The translations under genes and the position numbers were made by a program. Shown one piece after another: positions 22,831 to 37,600 of a stretch of 64,000 nt of DNA (positions are counted from its first letter, which is position 1; each line of letters opens with the position of its first letter). The DNA is from Phorcus lineatus (taxonomy: Eukaryota > Mollusca > Gastropoda > Trochida > Trochidae): assembly GCA_921293015.1 (NCBI GenBank), contig OV121081.1, forward strand, positions 66,791,022-66,855,021, given 5' to 3'. The notes under the pieces were generated by a model. It was given only the letters and a program-made list of their open reading frames with translations, searched no databases and was not told where the DNA came from.

Positions 22831-25800
22831 GTACGTCCGTGGAAAGGGCATAGCATGAGAAAAAGGGAAATTTAGCGAGGATGTGCGATAGTTGTGCTCT
22901 TGATGGAATTCCATTTATTTCGTATGGCGAAGGTGAAGGGGAAAATATCAAAGTTTGTCGGCTGGTGAAGGCGTATTTTCTCCTCTTAGGGAGCTAAGGA
23001 ACCGAGGCTTTTGGAAAACATAAGCCGCTAAACTTATGTTTTTGGATGTCTGCCAAGTCCATGTTACGCGCTCTGTCAAACTCCGTGTCCAAATTGTCTC
23101 AGTTGTTCCCTCCAGGAGACGAATCGGTTCAAGATGGCGGCTGTGCCATTCTGTTGCACCCTGACCAGCACCATAACAACATACAATTTGCATGTGAAAA
23201 AATACGCGGTCCAAACCCCGACCAATCCTTCACTTCGCCATACTCTTTTACCATTGTATCCCATTTTACCTTTGAAGAGACTTTTGGGATGTATTTCACG
23301 GATATTTACCACGCCGGTGGGACAGGCTATGGGACGTAGATAACATAGCCCATACATAAGACTAGATTTAACGGAATAGTTTAATGAGGATCCTAGGTAA
23401 GCGGGTTTGCAGTGAGTCTCTGTTTGTTGCGTGACCAGTACTAATTTCAATCCTGAGTTACTGTATACTGTAGTATATGCTCCCCCTCTTTCCACTTTGT
23501 TTTTTTTCCCAACGAGAGTTTGAATAAAGGTTTCTCATGTATTCTAGATGTGTTTTTGTGTGTGATTTTTTTTGTTGAAGCGCTTTGCGAATGATTTGAG
23601 CGGTGGGGTTGTGGCTTTGGGTTGTTTTGAAGTGTTGTTTTGAATCAGTTTGAATTTGTCGTAGTCATGGCAATCGGCAGTCACGCACGACTAGCACTAC
23701 ACTGACAGGATATTAGTCTCAAACAAGTTATTCATGGATATATCAATTTATGAACACAAAATCATCATTTGGCATTAATTTAAAAACCGTAACCATAAAT
23801 CTAAAATACGGTGATATATATACAAGATTTCACAACACGTGTATTGTGTAAATATTACAGGGCCTTACATTAAATGGCACATAACATTTCACAGGGCTGT
23901 GGGTAAAATACAATATACACTTCACTTAAAAGCAATATACAAAAGTGTATTGCCACAATGTCACGTGTCAAATTGAGGACAAGTTATCGCGTCTCGTGGT
24001 CACGTGACCCCATAAACAAATAAATCGCTGTTGAATGTTATCAGTATGCGACAAAATCAAGCCAGTGTATTGAATCCGTGTAATAAAATCGAGTGACTTG
24101 GAATAAATTTTACAATTATGTGATTGCTACTTGCTGCAATGGCACACAAACAGACAATAAAGTAACCTTGGTAACACCCGCTTAATTGTACATCTGCCTT
24201 ACAAAATTAAATCTAGCAGTTTAATTAAAAAAGGTGGATATAAATTGTACTGCTAATCACTAGGCCACATGTTACATTGAAAACAGGTAAACAAAATGGT
24301 CGTCTATTATGGTAACAGCACAGTGTCATTTGAGGCCAAAAGTACTAGCAAGTACCCGCAAGTTGATTGCTGGTGTTTATAGCTGATATTGACATGACTG
24401 CTGGTGAATATATCTGATATTGACATATGTCTATAGCTGTCAATCATTGAAATTGACACGACCCGGCGAACGATACTCTATATATCACATCTACACTTTT
24501 TCGTGCTCAAATCAAAACTAAAGCGATCAGTGCGAATATATATACCTACAGTCTACTTATATTCTGTCTGACCGAGACAATAAGTTATGATTGTAGTCGT
24601 GAAACACACGAAAATGATTAAAACCTAGAGCCAAACCAAGTAAAACTTATTTTGTGTATTCCGCATATTCAATCACCTTCAATACATTTCCATATATCGA
24701 AGTAAATTCGTCGTTAATATTTTTTCTCGTATTTGATGAATGTACAGAGTAAATGCACTGTGAAGAGACTCACATATAATAGCATCGATATTTTGTATAT
24801 TATACGTCGATGTTATAAGTATACATTTCCTGGAAGTACCATAGAGTAATACAGATAAGCTTTCAAATAGACTGAGTATATATTTTGTAACCAAATAACG
24901 TAACAGTTCAGCTATCGTTTGTTTTCTTCACAAAATAAAGGTTTTCCGAATTGACGGATGTAAAAGTCACACACAGCTGTCCAATCTCTGTTCCGTGTTA
25001 TCATATAAGAAAATGGTTTTTAATAAAACATGCCTGTTTACAATAAAATCTATTGAGATAAGTATGTGAATCTAAAATGAAAAACCATTAAAAGTTAATT
25101 AGATGGTTAATTAATTCTTAATTATATTTCAATATATTTTGCCGATTAGTACTTGAATAGATATTAATAACTACTAAAATGTGCAATGAATGAGTATTGA
25201 AATTAGTGAGTATAGATATTTTAGTTTTACTTATGTAAATAGTATCAGCTATCGATGTAATGAACACTAATTTAAGACAAATGGCAGAAAGGACAGAAGA
25301 GAATTCAACTAAAGCAAAAAGTCTGGAAAAATACACTTTTTCTTTCTTTAACCTCCTTTAATTTGTTTCGTTGTCAATATTTCATAGAACTATCAAAACT
25401 AGGAAACATTGGAAAGTCCATTCACACCTTCTCAATTTGAATTTGCCACATACAACATTTTCACATATTATATATATTTTTCAGATTCAAAATACGTTGT
25501 CTAAAATTTATTGCAATATATATTTTCATTTTCATACAAATTGGTAAACAATATAATATTTTACGTGTTCTTAGATAGATATTGACTTTTATAATGATTT
25601 CTTGACTTCAATAGAGACAATTTAATGATGCAAAGTCATGCTGCATCACTACAAATTTAACAACTGAATTATTTTTATTTTTTCAAAAGCACACATTCTA
25701 CAATGTTATTATTTCTAGGCAAGAAATTATGACAATTAAATCTATAGTGCCTATGCAATAGCCAACACAAGTTCACGACATGTTGTAGTGTTATGGTACG

Positions 25801-28800
25801 GGAGAACATAGAATACATATTTTCATCAAGGATTTCTTTCGTTAGCAATGTCTTGGATAAAGTGACAAAATACGGGGGAATCTTATTCGAGATATAAACA
25901 CATCCATATGAAGACGGCATGCATTATCTGGTTCAAATAGTGCATGGAAAGTACATATTGCTCGACCCAGCGCTTCGGAGACTCGCCGTTCTGTAACATA
26001 TGTTTTCAATGCATATTTTGTGTATTTGTTAAGACGCAAAATAATCAAACATAGATAAACACGGAGATAAACATGCGTGTGAGTTAGCGGAGTGCGTATG
26101 TCATATCTTGGCGTAATATCTTATTGTACAGGTATATGTAAAAGCACATGCATTTCATAGGACGAATCTATGTGCTACGTTTATCAACTGAGAGGTACTA
26201 TAGACCTACGAGTCTATGAATACGTATAGACACTGGGGAAATACTTGATAATTCATTTTAACCTTTCTCGGTATTAAATTTTATGAAAATTCACACCAGC
26301 TTTTACGTCATATATGTTTTGATAACTGTGTATTTAGGTCTAGCAATTTTAGGCAAGTTACATTGATGAACCAATAGTTTCATTTCTTAATTTTGATTAA
26401 AATCATTCCTTAAGCAATAGAAGAAGTTTATGCATTTCGTTTAGGACTATGATTTACGAATGTATTTGTTTATTTGAAATATTCTCAATACTATATTACC
26501 ATGTCTACTGTAAGTAATTGATACTGACACTAGGATCGATGCATCTTACTGAATAGAAAGGGGAAAGGGACTGAAATAATTAATTCATAGAATCTAAACA
26601 GTGAACGACACTCATGAACGATGTAGGCCAATTTATGTTATGATGCTTCAGTTATGTGTCCAGGAGTGAGACGGGATCCGTGTTATTTGAGTATTCTAAG
26701 ATAGTGGCATTACCTTTTAAATTAATTTGATTTTGAAAATAAAATGTTTTGGAGGAAAATACAGCTCATTCACAAACAAGCACAAACTGATATTACCCTC
26801 GATATACTCAGTTCTAGTTGTTTCACATTCAGGGAGGCACTTGCCATATCCAATTGAGGAATTAGGCTAATATGTTTTAAAATATATATTGATAAGTGTT
26901 TATGTCATTTTAATACTTGCAGGAAAAATAATTACCGGAAGCTTATTACGAATATAATTACTATTAAACAATTATTATTATAAACCATTGTTCATGTCTT
27001 TTAGGAGTTTTCGTAAATGTGATCGTTAGTGTGATCTTTGAATCTTGTATTTTGCTCTGAATATTTCATACTGTTATTCGATGATTTGTTCATGCTTCAT
27101 GACGTCATGTAATAACGGAAATCTAGAACTAGTCAGTTAGCACTTGAATGACAACATGTTTATCGCAATTGAAAGCTGCCGGTCAGCTGATGTCAATTTC
27201 AGGCTTGACCTACGTTTACGTATTTGCTTGTACAGATTCCCATCAGTAAATGCAGACCATGACACAAGCATTGGTCAGATAGAGTGAACGGCAGATTGGA
27301 GTTTTGCGATATAATGACCACTAATGCATCTGTCCACTGTTGTTAGGTCAGCTCTCGGACATATGGTAACTCCATCAGACAGAGCGCACTGGTGTGAGGT
27401 ACTTACTTGCAACCCCCCCCCCCGGCATGTGTGATGGAGAAGGTACAGAGTCGTTCAGTTATTGTTTGTCATAATCGAAAATGACCAAAGAATGATTTAA
27501 AAAATCTGAGTTTAATATAATCGGTCCCAGGTTATAGTCCTTTTCAAAACGTAGAAGTCACATTGCACAGAATCATATATACTTGATATCGAAGGTTCCC
27601 ATGCATTTACTTTATTGCCCAATAAGTTATTAATAGACTCCAAAATATCAAAATTGATAGCGCCATTAAAAGATATATGTAACAAATTTGTGTTTTTGTA
27701 TATCTCGATTTATTGCCAGGTTTGTTGGAATTCATATGAAATTTTAGAAGATTGATCATCAAAGACATGCTGGTAATCAATTATTCTAGTCAGGTGAAAT
27801 GTCAAATGTCCCAATTGCTCAGCGAGCGTCCCCCATAAGGGTTCTCTTATGTCATTGTGCATATCGTCATTATGTAACACCACATGTCCTTATACACACT
27901 ACACTTCTGTTATGACCTTCCAGATGCCTCCTCCACTTCCGTCATCGCACCCCCCCCCCCCCATTACCCTGTCTCCCTGTCTCCTTTACCCAACCCATTA
28001 TGGCTTTAATTCAATTATTACCAGAAACTAATGATAAGTTATAAATCCTCTGTCTGTCTGTCCGTCTGTCTGTCTCACTCTTCTCATATAACACATACTA
28101 GAATCAGTCCCCTTCGATTTACCATTAAGAGTTCACCTGCATTCCTCTCAAATCAGATGAAATCAAATTGAATAAAATTCGACTCTTCATGGTCTGAATT
28201 GAGTTGCATCCAAGTTCTGCCTAACTGTCTGCCATCCAACCTCTTATTGGGTCTCAATAGAGCCTTCTGTATGAGGCGTATCTCTATACGTATGTATCTG
28301 TATCTTCTTTATTACACCTTAGTGCACGAATTTTGTAGAGTTTTGGACATAATGTGTGTGCAACCTGGCCGATATCTTGAAAATCAGTTTTTGAAAATAT
28401 CACATGAACATGAATTAAAGATTGCTAATGGTATTTGAGAGGAACATCGCGTTTCTGAAAGCATTTCTAATAGCTGCCTATGTTTTTGGATTAAAATGAT
28501 AAAATCTATTTAGGTATGAAAAAATAAGAAATATTCACTTATGACAAATAGGAATATTCCTGACTAAAAGTTTTTAGAATACATTATTTGGAAACATAGT
28601 AGACGGTATAAATGACAATTGGACAAAGTGACAAATTTGAAGTAAGAGGGGGTTAAAAGGGCACAACCCTCGCCCAAACTCTTCAGGAGTCAAAATACAC
28701 TTGACAGGTTCCGTGATATTCTCCCCTTCCTATCCCCCTCACTCTCATTAGAATACCCCCCCTCAAATCGAATCCCCCATCAGGGTCAAAATGCACTCTC

Positions 28801-29700
28801 CTCCCCCCATATCCTACCCCATCTCATCAGGGGTCCAAATACATGCGGCAGGGTCCAATATGAGAAGCACCCCTGGTATTCAGTCGCATCTGGGATTTAA
28901 TTCAATTTTCCATCGTTGCGTGAATGTGGAGTGGTGGAGAGGTCCTGGCATGTGCGATGTCTGGGGACCAATGTGAAACTCGCGCTGTTGATGTGTCCCC
29001 GTGATGCGGACTGACAGATAAAGCTGAATGAAGTGCCAGGGGGAGCATCTATGTCAACATACACATACGTATTGACGGAATGCCTTGCCAGACTTTATTA
29101 TTGCAGGAATTCTTAGAGTTTCATTGCAAACACAGCCTCCTGGGTGTACTTCATATTTGCACAATAGAAATAGTTTGATGCCGTGTGACACGGTGCGTTT
29201 CCTTAGTTTGCCGCTACGATTATCAAACTTTATTTTGGGAATATTCCACGAATAAATTCAAGTTTATGTTCCTTGTGCTTTATTGTGTATGCTAGGGGGC
29301 CCCAGGGACTATCAATCAAATCTCACAAAGTGTAAGAAACCTTTGCTTAAACGCCTTTACTTAGTTAACACTTACAAAAGGTGTAATGTTAATATTTTCA
29401 ATTTTATGTGGGTCGTTCTAGTTCATGTAGTTTTAAAAGTAATTTCTATTTCAAATGAATTTACATGGCACAGGAGCAAATCTAACTTTGATAGGATTTA
29501 AGGAAACGTTGTTCACAATGCCATTCAACTTATGCTATACGTGCTCTTTATCCTGCTTCTTACATGCAAATGCATTTTATAAATCAGTTTGGACATCAAT
29601 TCTTTCATTGTCTGTAATCATTTATGGAGAATACGCTGCATTCAGATATCCGATTTAAAATTCATGAAAGTCACCTCTGAAATAAAAAAAATTAACTACT
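22831..29700. other. Intergenic sequence upstream of the RBM24/38-like gene
   Basis: No gene is supported here. A 'caagatggcggctgtg' stretch at 23130-23145 resembles the AAGATGGCGGC motif bound by YY1 near animal transcription starts, but the plus-strand frame that follows (69 codons) has no known domain. Poly-C tracts occur at 27413-27423 and 27950-27962, a (GTCT)n run at about 28049-28078, and a C-rich repeated patch at 28680-28860. A perfect TGACGTCA lies at 27100-27107. The rest is AT-rich with nothing recognisable. Confidence 0.5.
28680..28860. repeat. C-rich patch with three partial copies of a short motif
   Basis: The motif 'ca(t)cagggg(t)caaaatacact' recurs at about 28682, 28779 and 28825, separated by CCCC-rich linkers. 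It is a degenerate repeat in an otherwise AT-rich stretch. Confidence 0.45.
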
Positions 29701-29750
29701 CATGAGATGATGTGTACATGTAGATACCTATGTATATATTTCCAGTTACC

Positions 29751-29819
29751 ACTGTATTAGCGCCACTGAGCATTTTGAGGTGGATATTAGGCGCTTTACA
29801 AATGCATTATTATTATTAT
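29751..29819 (+). mobile_element. SINE/LINE 3'-tail-like relic ending in (ATT)n
   Basis: The sequence has the layout AGCGCC (29759-29764), a spacer, GGCGCT (29790-29795), then 'ttacaaatgcattattattattat'. The matched AGCGCC/GGCGCT arms and an 'aaatgcattattatt' tail resemble the conserved 3' end of Deu-domain SINEs and CR1/L2-type LINEs found across animals. Only the tail is recognisable; the body upstream is lost or too diverged to see. Confidence 0.5.
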
Positions 29820-32800
29820 GATGTGTAATCAAACAGCTATCTCATCAAAATAATAAAGATAACACTTCTGTTCTTCGAAACGTCTTCTTTCATAATATCA
29901 CATCAGGCTTTAGCTTTATATATAGAGATAGACAAGACAAGTAACAGCTCACAGATTTTTCTTGAAAATAAGTATGAATAAAAAAGATTAATGTAACTGT
30001 AACTTTCCACAATTCTTGTTACATGCCACCAATTTAATTACTTTTTCGCTAGATGATTAATTTGTTGAAGTAATTGAAAAAAAGATAGAAAGAACTTATT
30101 TCTTGCTTTTTTCATAAGATTACAAACAGTGTCGTATCCAACAGTGAAATACTTAATTTAAACTCCGAAATTTACAGATTCATTTATAGTATTTCATCAC
30201 CGGTTATCTCCATGTATCTTATCTTATGATGTTATACATTTCAATACGTAACCCTTGTATACCATGCTCAATATTGATTTTAGTCTTTCACGGGCTACTT
30301 TTGGTCCGACAATATTATATAAGTGTGTTACACTTAAACAAAATCATTATTCTTATCTTACTTTTTAATTTTCGCCATTTCTCAGCATCAAAATAATTTT
30401 GAAATTGTCATGTTAATTAACTATGTCAATTAACATAGTGCCCATTCCGACAATCAACTGATTCATTTTCGACAATTTACTAAATTGAAAGTTTGAATGA
30501 AGTCGTTAACGTCAGCCTCTTATCACAACACAATGTGTCATCGGCTGATTGGCTGCAATAGACATCGCCAAAACGTGAATCTCGTTCTGACACAATAGGA
30601 AGAACACATGAATCTCGTGCCAACAATGGGTGCTTAGTGATGTTTGTTTGAGTGACAGGTAACTAACAACACCTGAAATTAGCATGTGATTCGAACGTGT
30701 AGTGGAGCCTCGTGATTAGCTATTTACAAGATAAGCTTCTTACATGACCAGTAATTTACAACTTATGTAATTAAATATAATGAGCTTTATACAGGAATCA
30801 TAGAATAACGTAATTTGCAATAGACGTATAATTGTACCCTTTAAGAAATGATATCAATTAAGATATTATTGTTTGACGTTAAGGAAAGTAAATTTTTTTC
30901 GAATTAGCCAACTTGTTTTGTGTGTGGTATCTATGTCCATATAATGTTTATTCAAGTTATCTCATGATGTGTAAGCCCGCAAGATGTATTATATACGTTA
31001 TATATCTAATGCGTTACATGTTTTATACTTCTACTATATTATCAACATGTTATCAGAACAAACTATAAAGGGTAGAAGTGTGCTGATCTATCGGCGTGTT
31101 AATCAAACAACCTAAATGCAATTGCATTTTAATTTATTTGAATAAGATCGTAATTTCAAACATTTATACGTTAGTGACACCTGAAGTTACACAGTGCACC
31201 GTTGGAAAATCGACAGCTTATGATAAGAGAAATTATGTTAAAAGTAAATTTTTGAAGTGTTTAGATTTGATATTTCTGTTTTAAAGGAGCATGACATTTT
31301 ATATTCAAACCAGACAAGTTATTTAACCCATTTCTCGCATCCGCGATGTCATAATCAACATTATCCAAATACCGTTTTTAGAACGCTCAACCTTCAACTG
31401 TCTGTCATAACAGAACGAGTAATTAACAAGTATTGGGTTTAAAGTAGGAGTAAACACATTTAACTCAAGAGCAACTCTTGAAATGTTTCTCATAATATTT
31501 CAACGTCAGTTTCCCGTTTACTATAAACACGTGCAAGTACTTGGCTTCTGTAAAACCATCTTTCCCCCTTTCACCCCTTAAGGGGGATCAAGCGTTAAAA
31601 TTACCTACACTTTGTATGAAATCTGTCTCAGTTTTTTCAAATACAACGACAATGTTATGAAGATATCTAATTTTAAGAAGTTTATTTATTGTAATAGTTC
31701 TTTACGTGTATCCTTTTTAGAATGCGAATGTGAAGATGTATAGTTTAAATACTGTATATTACATGATAAGTGATATTTCCGGTTTGAGATTTACCTGCAT
31801 TCAGTGTGTGTGGCAAAACGTAAAAGTGATGAGATATGGTTTATAGGTTCAAAGATGGAATTTAGGATATTTGAACAAATGTTAACGTTATAGAATATTC
31901 ATCTAGACTTTGAAGTGATGATATATTAATTTAACAGCTGTCTTAAATCTAGTACATGAACAAGACTACAAGTACATTAGTCGAACAAAAACAAGATTTT
32001 CTTTCGTTACTATCACCGGCGAAATATATGTAAATCTTAAAGCGTGTATGACAGTTCAAACGTAATTTGAAACGTTTAATTAAGTATTTAAATTGGACTA
32101 AATGACAACTCTTTTTCCCCCCCACCCCATCGTTTATAATGCCATAATATTGCAGAGTAGAGGGCGTTAAAAGTAAAATCTGGTTCGAAATATGTGATGC
32201 AATTTAATTACCGATCGTTAACGTGATAATCAACTGCATTTTTTTCCTAAATGTAGTTTTCGTGTACTTCATCTCTTCCTTTCCTTTCAGTCATCTCAAA
32301 TGATTTAAAATTGTTACTTAAAATAGCTTAAGTTCCAGTTAAAAGATGAAACTCTGCATTAAGAATTCATTCAAACATCATATTACCAAAGTTTGACATA
32401 TACTAAATTCATATAAAATGTGTAATAAATTAAACGTTTACCAAGAATGTGTAAATAAGGTTACATTTGCGTAAGATCATAAAAGAAAAGAAAAATCTCT
32501 ACAGTTACATTGTATCGCTAATGTTTCATTTATGTACGAATTTGTAACACATTTAAAGCTTATATAATAAAGTGTAGCAAATCTTATATTTACCAAAAAT
32601 TGTGTTAAATATTACATTCATGTAAGAATATGTAGCAATGTTTTCATTAATATAGCTTTGTATTAAAAATGCAACATTCTTGTGTGATTGTTTGACTATG
32701 TGACATCGAATTTTTCTTTTCAATTTTATCTGTTTTTAAAAAGTAAATCTCTCCCTTTTCCACTTGTCCGAAATTATCTTCCAATCTCTCAAATGACCAT

Positions 32801-34477
32801 CGCGCTGACTACCAAATAGCTGGGAATAGAATATATGTTAGCTCATCAAACTGTCAGTTTACTTTGTCTACATGTTTTTCACCTCAAATTTTTTTTATTC
32901 CGAAGTAAAATAGATTAAAGTGCATGAGAAAGTTTCTGATGATTAATTTCAATCGCATCCATAATATGAATAAATATACAAGGTGTTTTAGATATCTTCT
33001 ATATACTTAATTACTTGAAATGAGCAAAAGCGACGGATCATTTCAGCTTTAAACATGGTCTTGTTGACAAGAGGTTTAATTGCAAAGGTCAAAGTGTGTA
33101 GAGCAAAATAGCTATAAGTAGCTTCACTAGGCGACAAATAAAGACCTGAAATCGCCAAAGTTTCATCAATACTCGCAATCCTATAAATCGTAATGGATTA
33201 TCGCCGATGATTTCCACATTCTGGGTTCTTTATGATGAAAAAGAAGATTAAGCTTATACAAAATCCCTGTTTAGGGAAATAGATGGTATTATAAACATAG
33301 GTTGCTGTAAATATATGCGGTTTTTGCAAGCAATTTAGATGAGAAGAATGTTTATTTTATCAATTGGTTGCAAAGTTTTTATTGTGGCTAGTGAGATCAA
33401 GTTTAGTTTTGTAAACTTCATGAACTATGGAAAATGTTTTAATAACGTAATGTTTTCATTGTTTTACCGACAAATAGTAATGATAAAATACTCATGAACC
33501 TTTCCACGTGTCAAATTCATAATCTTATTTTAAAAAATTCATGTCATAATTTTTCATTGACAAACTGCTACAGCTAATCAAAAAGACCTACTCCATGAGG
33601 CTAATTGCTTATAATATCCATGGTAACGTCTCTCTGATACTTAATAAACAGGAACATTTTTACCTATTTGTATTGCAAAACTATTGCGTCTCAGCGACTT
33701 CTTATGATAATCGTTAATGAAAGTAACTGCATGAAGGCGTGGAAATGAATATCAAATTTTAAAACAATAGTATGACTAATATACAAATTAAAAGATGCTC
33801 AAAATCGTAAATAAGTTAACTTAAAAATGGATAAATCCGAACGATTAAACAAACAAAAATTACACTCTGTCTGTAACACTTGAATTAATTCAGGTTTTTC
33901 ATTGATGTGTATACGTTTATCAGGAGGTGTTTTATATCATATTTCTTTAGGCGTTATCTAAATTTATTCAATATTGAAGAGGTGAGTTCAGTTAATTATT
34001 TTGCATATGGATAAACCATTAAAACACATCATAACACATGTGTAAATCATTCGAACGAGAATATCAACTTTCATTTAATGTGCGTATGGAGACGATGCTA
34101 CAACCGTCTATATAGTACATGGTTTCCACACCACAAGAGGTAATAGCATTGTACGGTAAAAGTATTGTGATAAATTCTGAATGATATTTTATCAGTATTA
34201 CATGCGAATGACGTTTAGGATCAAATAGGGAAAGGAAAGTACAAATAAAATAAATGTTCATAGATAACGAAAAGAGCAAGATTTTGGCATTTAGTTAAAT
34301 CAGTATTTAATCAAAACATTGTAAATAGAAGATGTTTAACAAATTTAGAACAGAAAATATATGAACAAATAACGTTAATGATGAATACGTTTTGTTTATT
34401 CTCAAATAATAATCTCAGTAATTCCTCGTTTCATATATTACACATTTAATACTGCTGGTATATACGGGACACAAATG
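29820..34477. other. AT-rich intergenic stretch
   Basis: Short open frames only, with no recognisable domain. A small hairpin, ctatgt-caatta-acatag, lies near 30421. Between 32438 and 32640 a segment of about 40 bases ('tttaccaa.aat.gtgt.aaat...ttacatt..tgtaag') appears twice in degenerate form about 150 bases apart. Otherwise nothing is seen. Confidence 0.5.
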
Positions 34478-34620
34478 CTGTTGTTGCTGTTGATGCTGTT
34501 GATACTGATGCTGCTGTTGCTGCTGACTATATTGATGATGATGATGATGAGAATGATGATGATGATGATGATGTTGATGACGATGATGGTGATGGTGAAT
34601 GGATAATGATGATGATGGTA
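34478..34620. repeat. Imperfect trinucleotide repeat (CTG/GTT then GAT)
   Basis: The plus strand reads (ctg/ttg/atg)n followed by mostly (atg/gat)n. On the minus strand one frame encodes a His-rich then Gln-rich run within a 91-codon open frame (34690-34415). That composition follows from the repeat, and there is no domain or splice support for a protein. Confidence 0.85.
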
Positions 34621-37600
34621 AAGGTGACATTATGACAGTGATGATGTTATGTAATTGAATTAGTATGAAAACGTAGGTTAACAATATCACTATAAAAATC
34701 CGTGCATCATAGATAGAACATTTAAAATTAAAAATATAAATGAGTTTAAAGACTTGTTAAAGCTTCATAACAACAATTAGACTGTCCTATTTGTAATAGG
34801 ATATACTATGACAACATTTTGGTGACTGGGTATGGCTCGAAGTGCACTTACATATAACAAACAACTACTTCGTTGTAAAACTGAAGATACCGGTACTGGT
34901 ATTATACTATACTGGTTGAGGGATTGTCAGAAGAACTATATTGCAAGACAATCTCGACGATAATGTAGGACATATTGAAGTTGTAGAATCTGAAAAGACT
35001 TGATAACTGGAGTCTACTACATTGTAAAGGATTATACAGTTTACACTGATTCAAGAACGTAGAAAGGCACAAAAGCTAGGAAATGTCCGGCGAATAATAT
35101 TGGGACGTCGTTGAACAGCGGTTACAATTGTCTGGCTATCATCAAGTCTCCATCCATCAAAGCCGAGCGGCAGATCTGGACAATAGGGCCACAACTCGAG
35201 TCGTAACTTGCCCTTTCACCCATAGACTTAGCCCACAACCGTGAACACAGGCAAACAAATACATGCGATAATACTGCACATCATCTTGACATCCATCAAA
35301 CTCCACACAACACCATACTGTGACAGCCGCCTCCCTGTGCTAGTTTGATATGTAAATACACTTTTATTTATTTGCTCCCTGCATGGAAGGTACGGTAAAC
35401 TTACTAGTGTTATGCATTCATTTCAATGTAACAGTGTAAGTAAGTCATGTCAATCAATGCAATTTTCGACAAACGTCAACATAGTTTTTACGTTTATGCT
35501 ATACATTGACGTTCCTCGAGATTGAATTCGATTCTTAGAATTTGACATTTTAATCATGCATTATCATATCCATATGTTTATTGTACCTTTGCCACAGACA
35601 CACCGTAAACGTACTTAATAAATAACACTATTTTAAAATTTTGTAGGAACTCATTGATTTCTTTGTGAATATCGATTCAACTTATGATCCCTAAACAGAT
35701 GTTTACCTGTTTTCTGTTTCCTTTGTATTCGAAGATACATGTAGTCTAATGTCCAAAAAATTTAAATGCTCAAATATGATAAGTTTCGGGAAGATAGAAG
35801 TGTTTGTGCACAGAAATGTCAGATTAATAAAGTTTTAAAATGGGCCAGATTATTCCTTGTCAGGATGACAACGCATACACATGTATGAACATTGAACAAT
35901 TATTTTACAGTTGGCATCAACTGACATATTAAATCGTTTTATTTGAATTTACAATAGACAACAATTCGGATTTTAAAAAAAGTGTTTTCAGGTAAAGAGT
36001 AAGAGATGGCAGATTCATATAGTGATGATTGTAAAGAAACTAAAAATTAAGGGTCGTAAAGAACCAAAGATGTCATAAAAAAACCTGTCAGAAGTGGATT
36101 GAATTATAACCGAATTGACATACAAATGTTTTTTTATGCTTTTGATTGAAAATCGAACCGAACATTAAAAAGGGAAATGAACAAAGGTTTCCATGGCACG
36201 TGTAAATAAACACTCTGAACTTGTTTACACCGTTCCTTGGACAGATGACTGACTGATTGCTGTCTGTTACCTCGCAACATTCAGATGAGCTATGACACTT
36301 CTGAAGCATTCTGTATTGCACTCGTTCTTGCTACGTTTTTCTTTTATAAAATTGCATTAATTTCATAAACCTTATTGTTTTCATTGATTTAAATAATGAC
36401 GTTCATTATAAAAAAATGGTCAAGAGTAATTTCGAAGAAATGACTTTTGTTACATAAGAGTGGTTTTAAAAACCCAACTGTTTTATTGAGCATACTTGTG
36501 TTTGGTTATTCTCGTAAGGATTCTGAACAATTACAGTCTTTTTACATGTGTAACATTTATTACCAAACTAAGCAATAACCACAAATGTCTCATCACCTAA
36601 CAAGAAGATGAATTATCTTAGTGTGTTTCATCTTATTATTTAGACATTTTAAGAGCAAAAACATATGTCAAGTACGATAGAATTTAACGCAGCGATTAAC
36701 TAAAACATTTATGACTGTTAAAAATGACAGATATGATTACCTGGAACATAAAAACCCTTTGTGGCACGTTTCGGCTGAACACCGAACATTTGCACTGGAA
36801 GTAGCCCAACGTTTACGAGATCAAAACGTAAGTGTTTTGGATCGAATGCTAGAACAGATTTTTTTGCGCCAGATTTTGAAAAATGGAAACTTTTGACATT
36901 TCCGTGGCAGATCAATCAACAGCGGCAGCAGTATGGGAGCTCTATGTTATTTGTTTACTAAAGTATATCGCAATGGGGAGGGCATTTATAAATACTTTTA
37001 CTATTTGATATCAAGTATATAATAAAGTTGAGGTTAAATGACTTTATAGACTCGCCAAATGCTCTAGAGTCAAGAAGGCTTTCAAACAATTGTATTTGAT
37101 ATAAATCCTAACATCAAACGTCAACTCAAGTTAGAGCAGGGGTTTGCATTAATCTTTAAACGGTAAAACGACGCTTATTGTTGCAATATTTCCTATATAA
37201 GTATTGCATAAATTCATTTGAGCATTATGGCTGTCATAATAAAAAGTCACGCATCTTAAAAAATACATACTCATAAGGCCGTTTATACTAGTTAACAAAT
37301 ATTGGCACACGACAGAACATCAGGCGTGATGCGTTCGTTAACACCCGTGTTGATATTTGCTCTGATAAACCAGTACCGTCTGTCATCGCTTGCCCTTTAA
37401 ACATCGGCATAGATACCTTATAGGTTTCTGAGCATGGACCGGAACTATTGACAGATTTACCACGTGCTTATTGGGTACATATACACGGCTCAAGTTTGGT
37501 AGCATTATCTACTATTTGGGCAACAGCAAATCTTCTACAACACCTTGGTAACGTGAGATCCTCTACATCACATTTGAATCATCACACCAACAACATCCAT

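Noticed and set aside
23076-23495. 139-codon minus-strand frame upstream of the RBM24-like gene
   Set aside because: No recognisable domain, and other open frames overlap it on both strands. Nothing favours it over chance.
34415-34690. His/Gln-rich 91-codon minus frame
   Set aside because: The His and Gln runs are direct translations of the imperfect trinucleotide repeat; the flanks carry no domain.
36711-36896. 61-codon plus frame with mixed polar composition
   Set aside because: Looked more protein-like than its neighbours, but the minus strand is open too, no splice sites fit, and I recognise no family.
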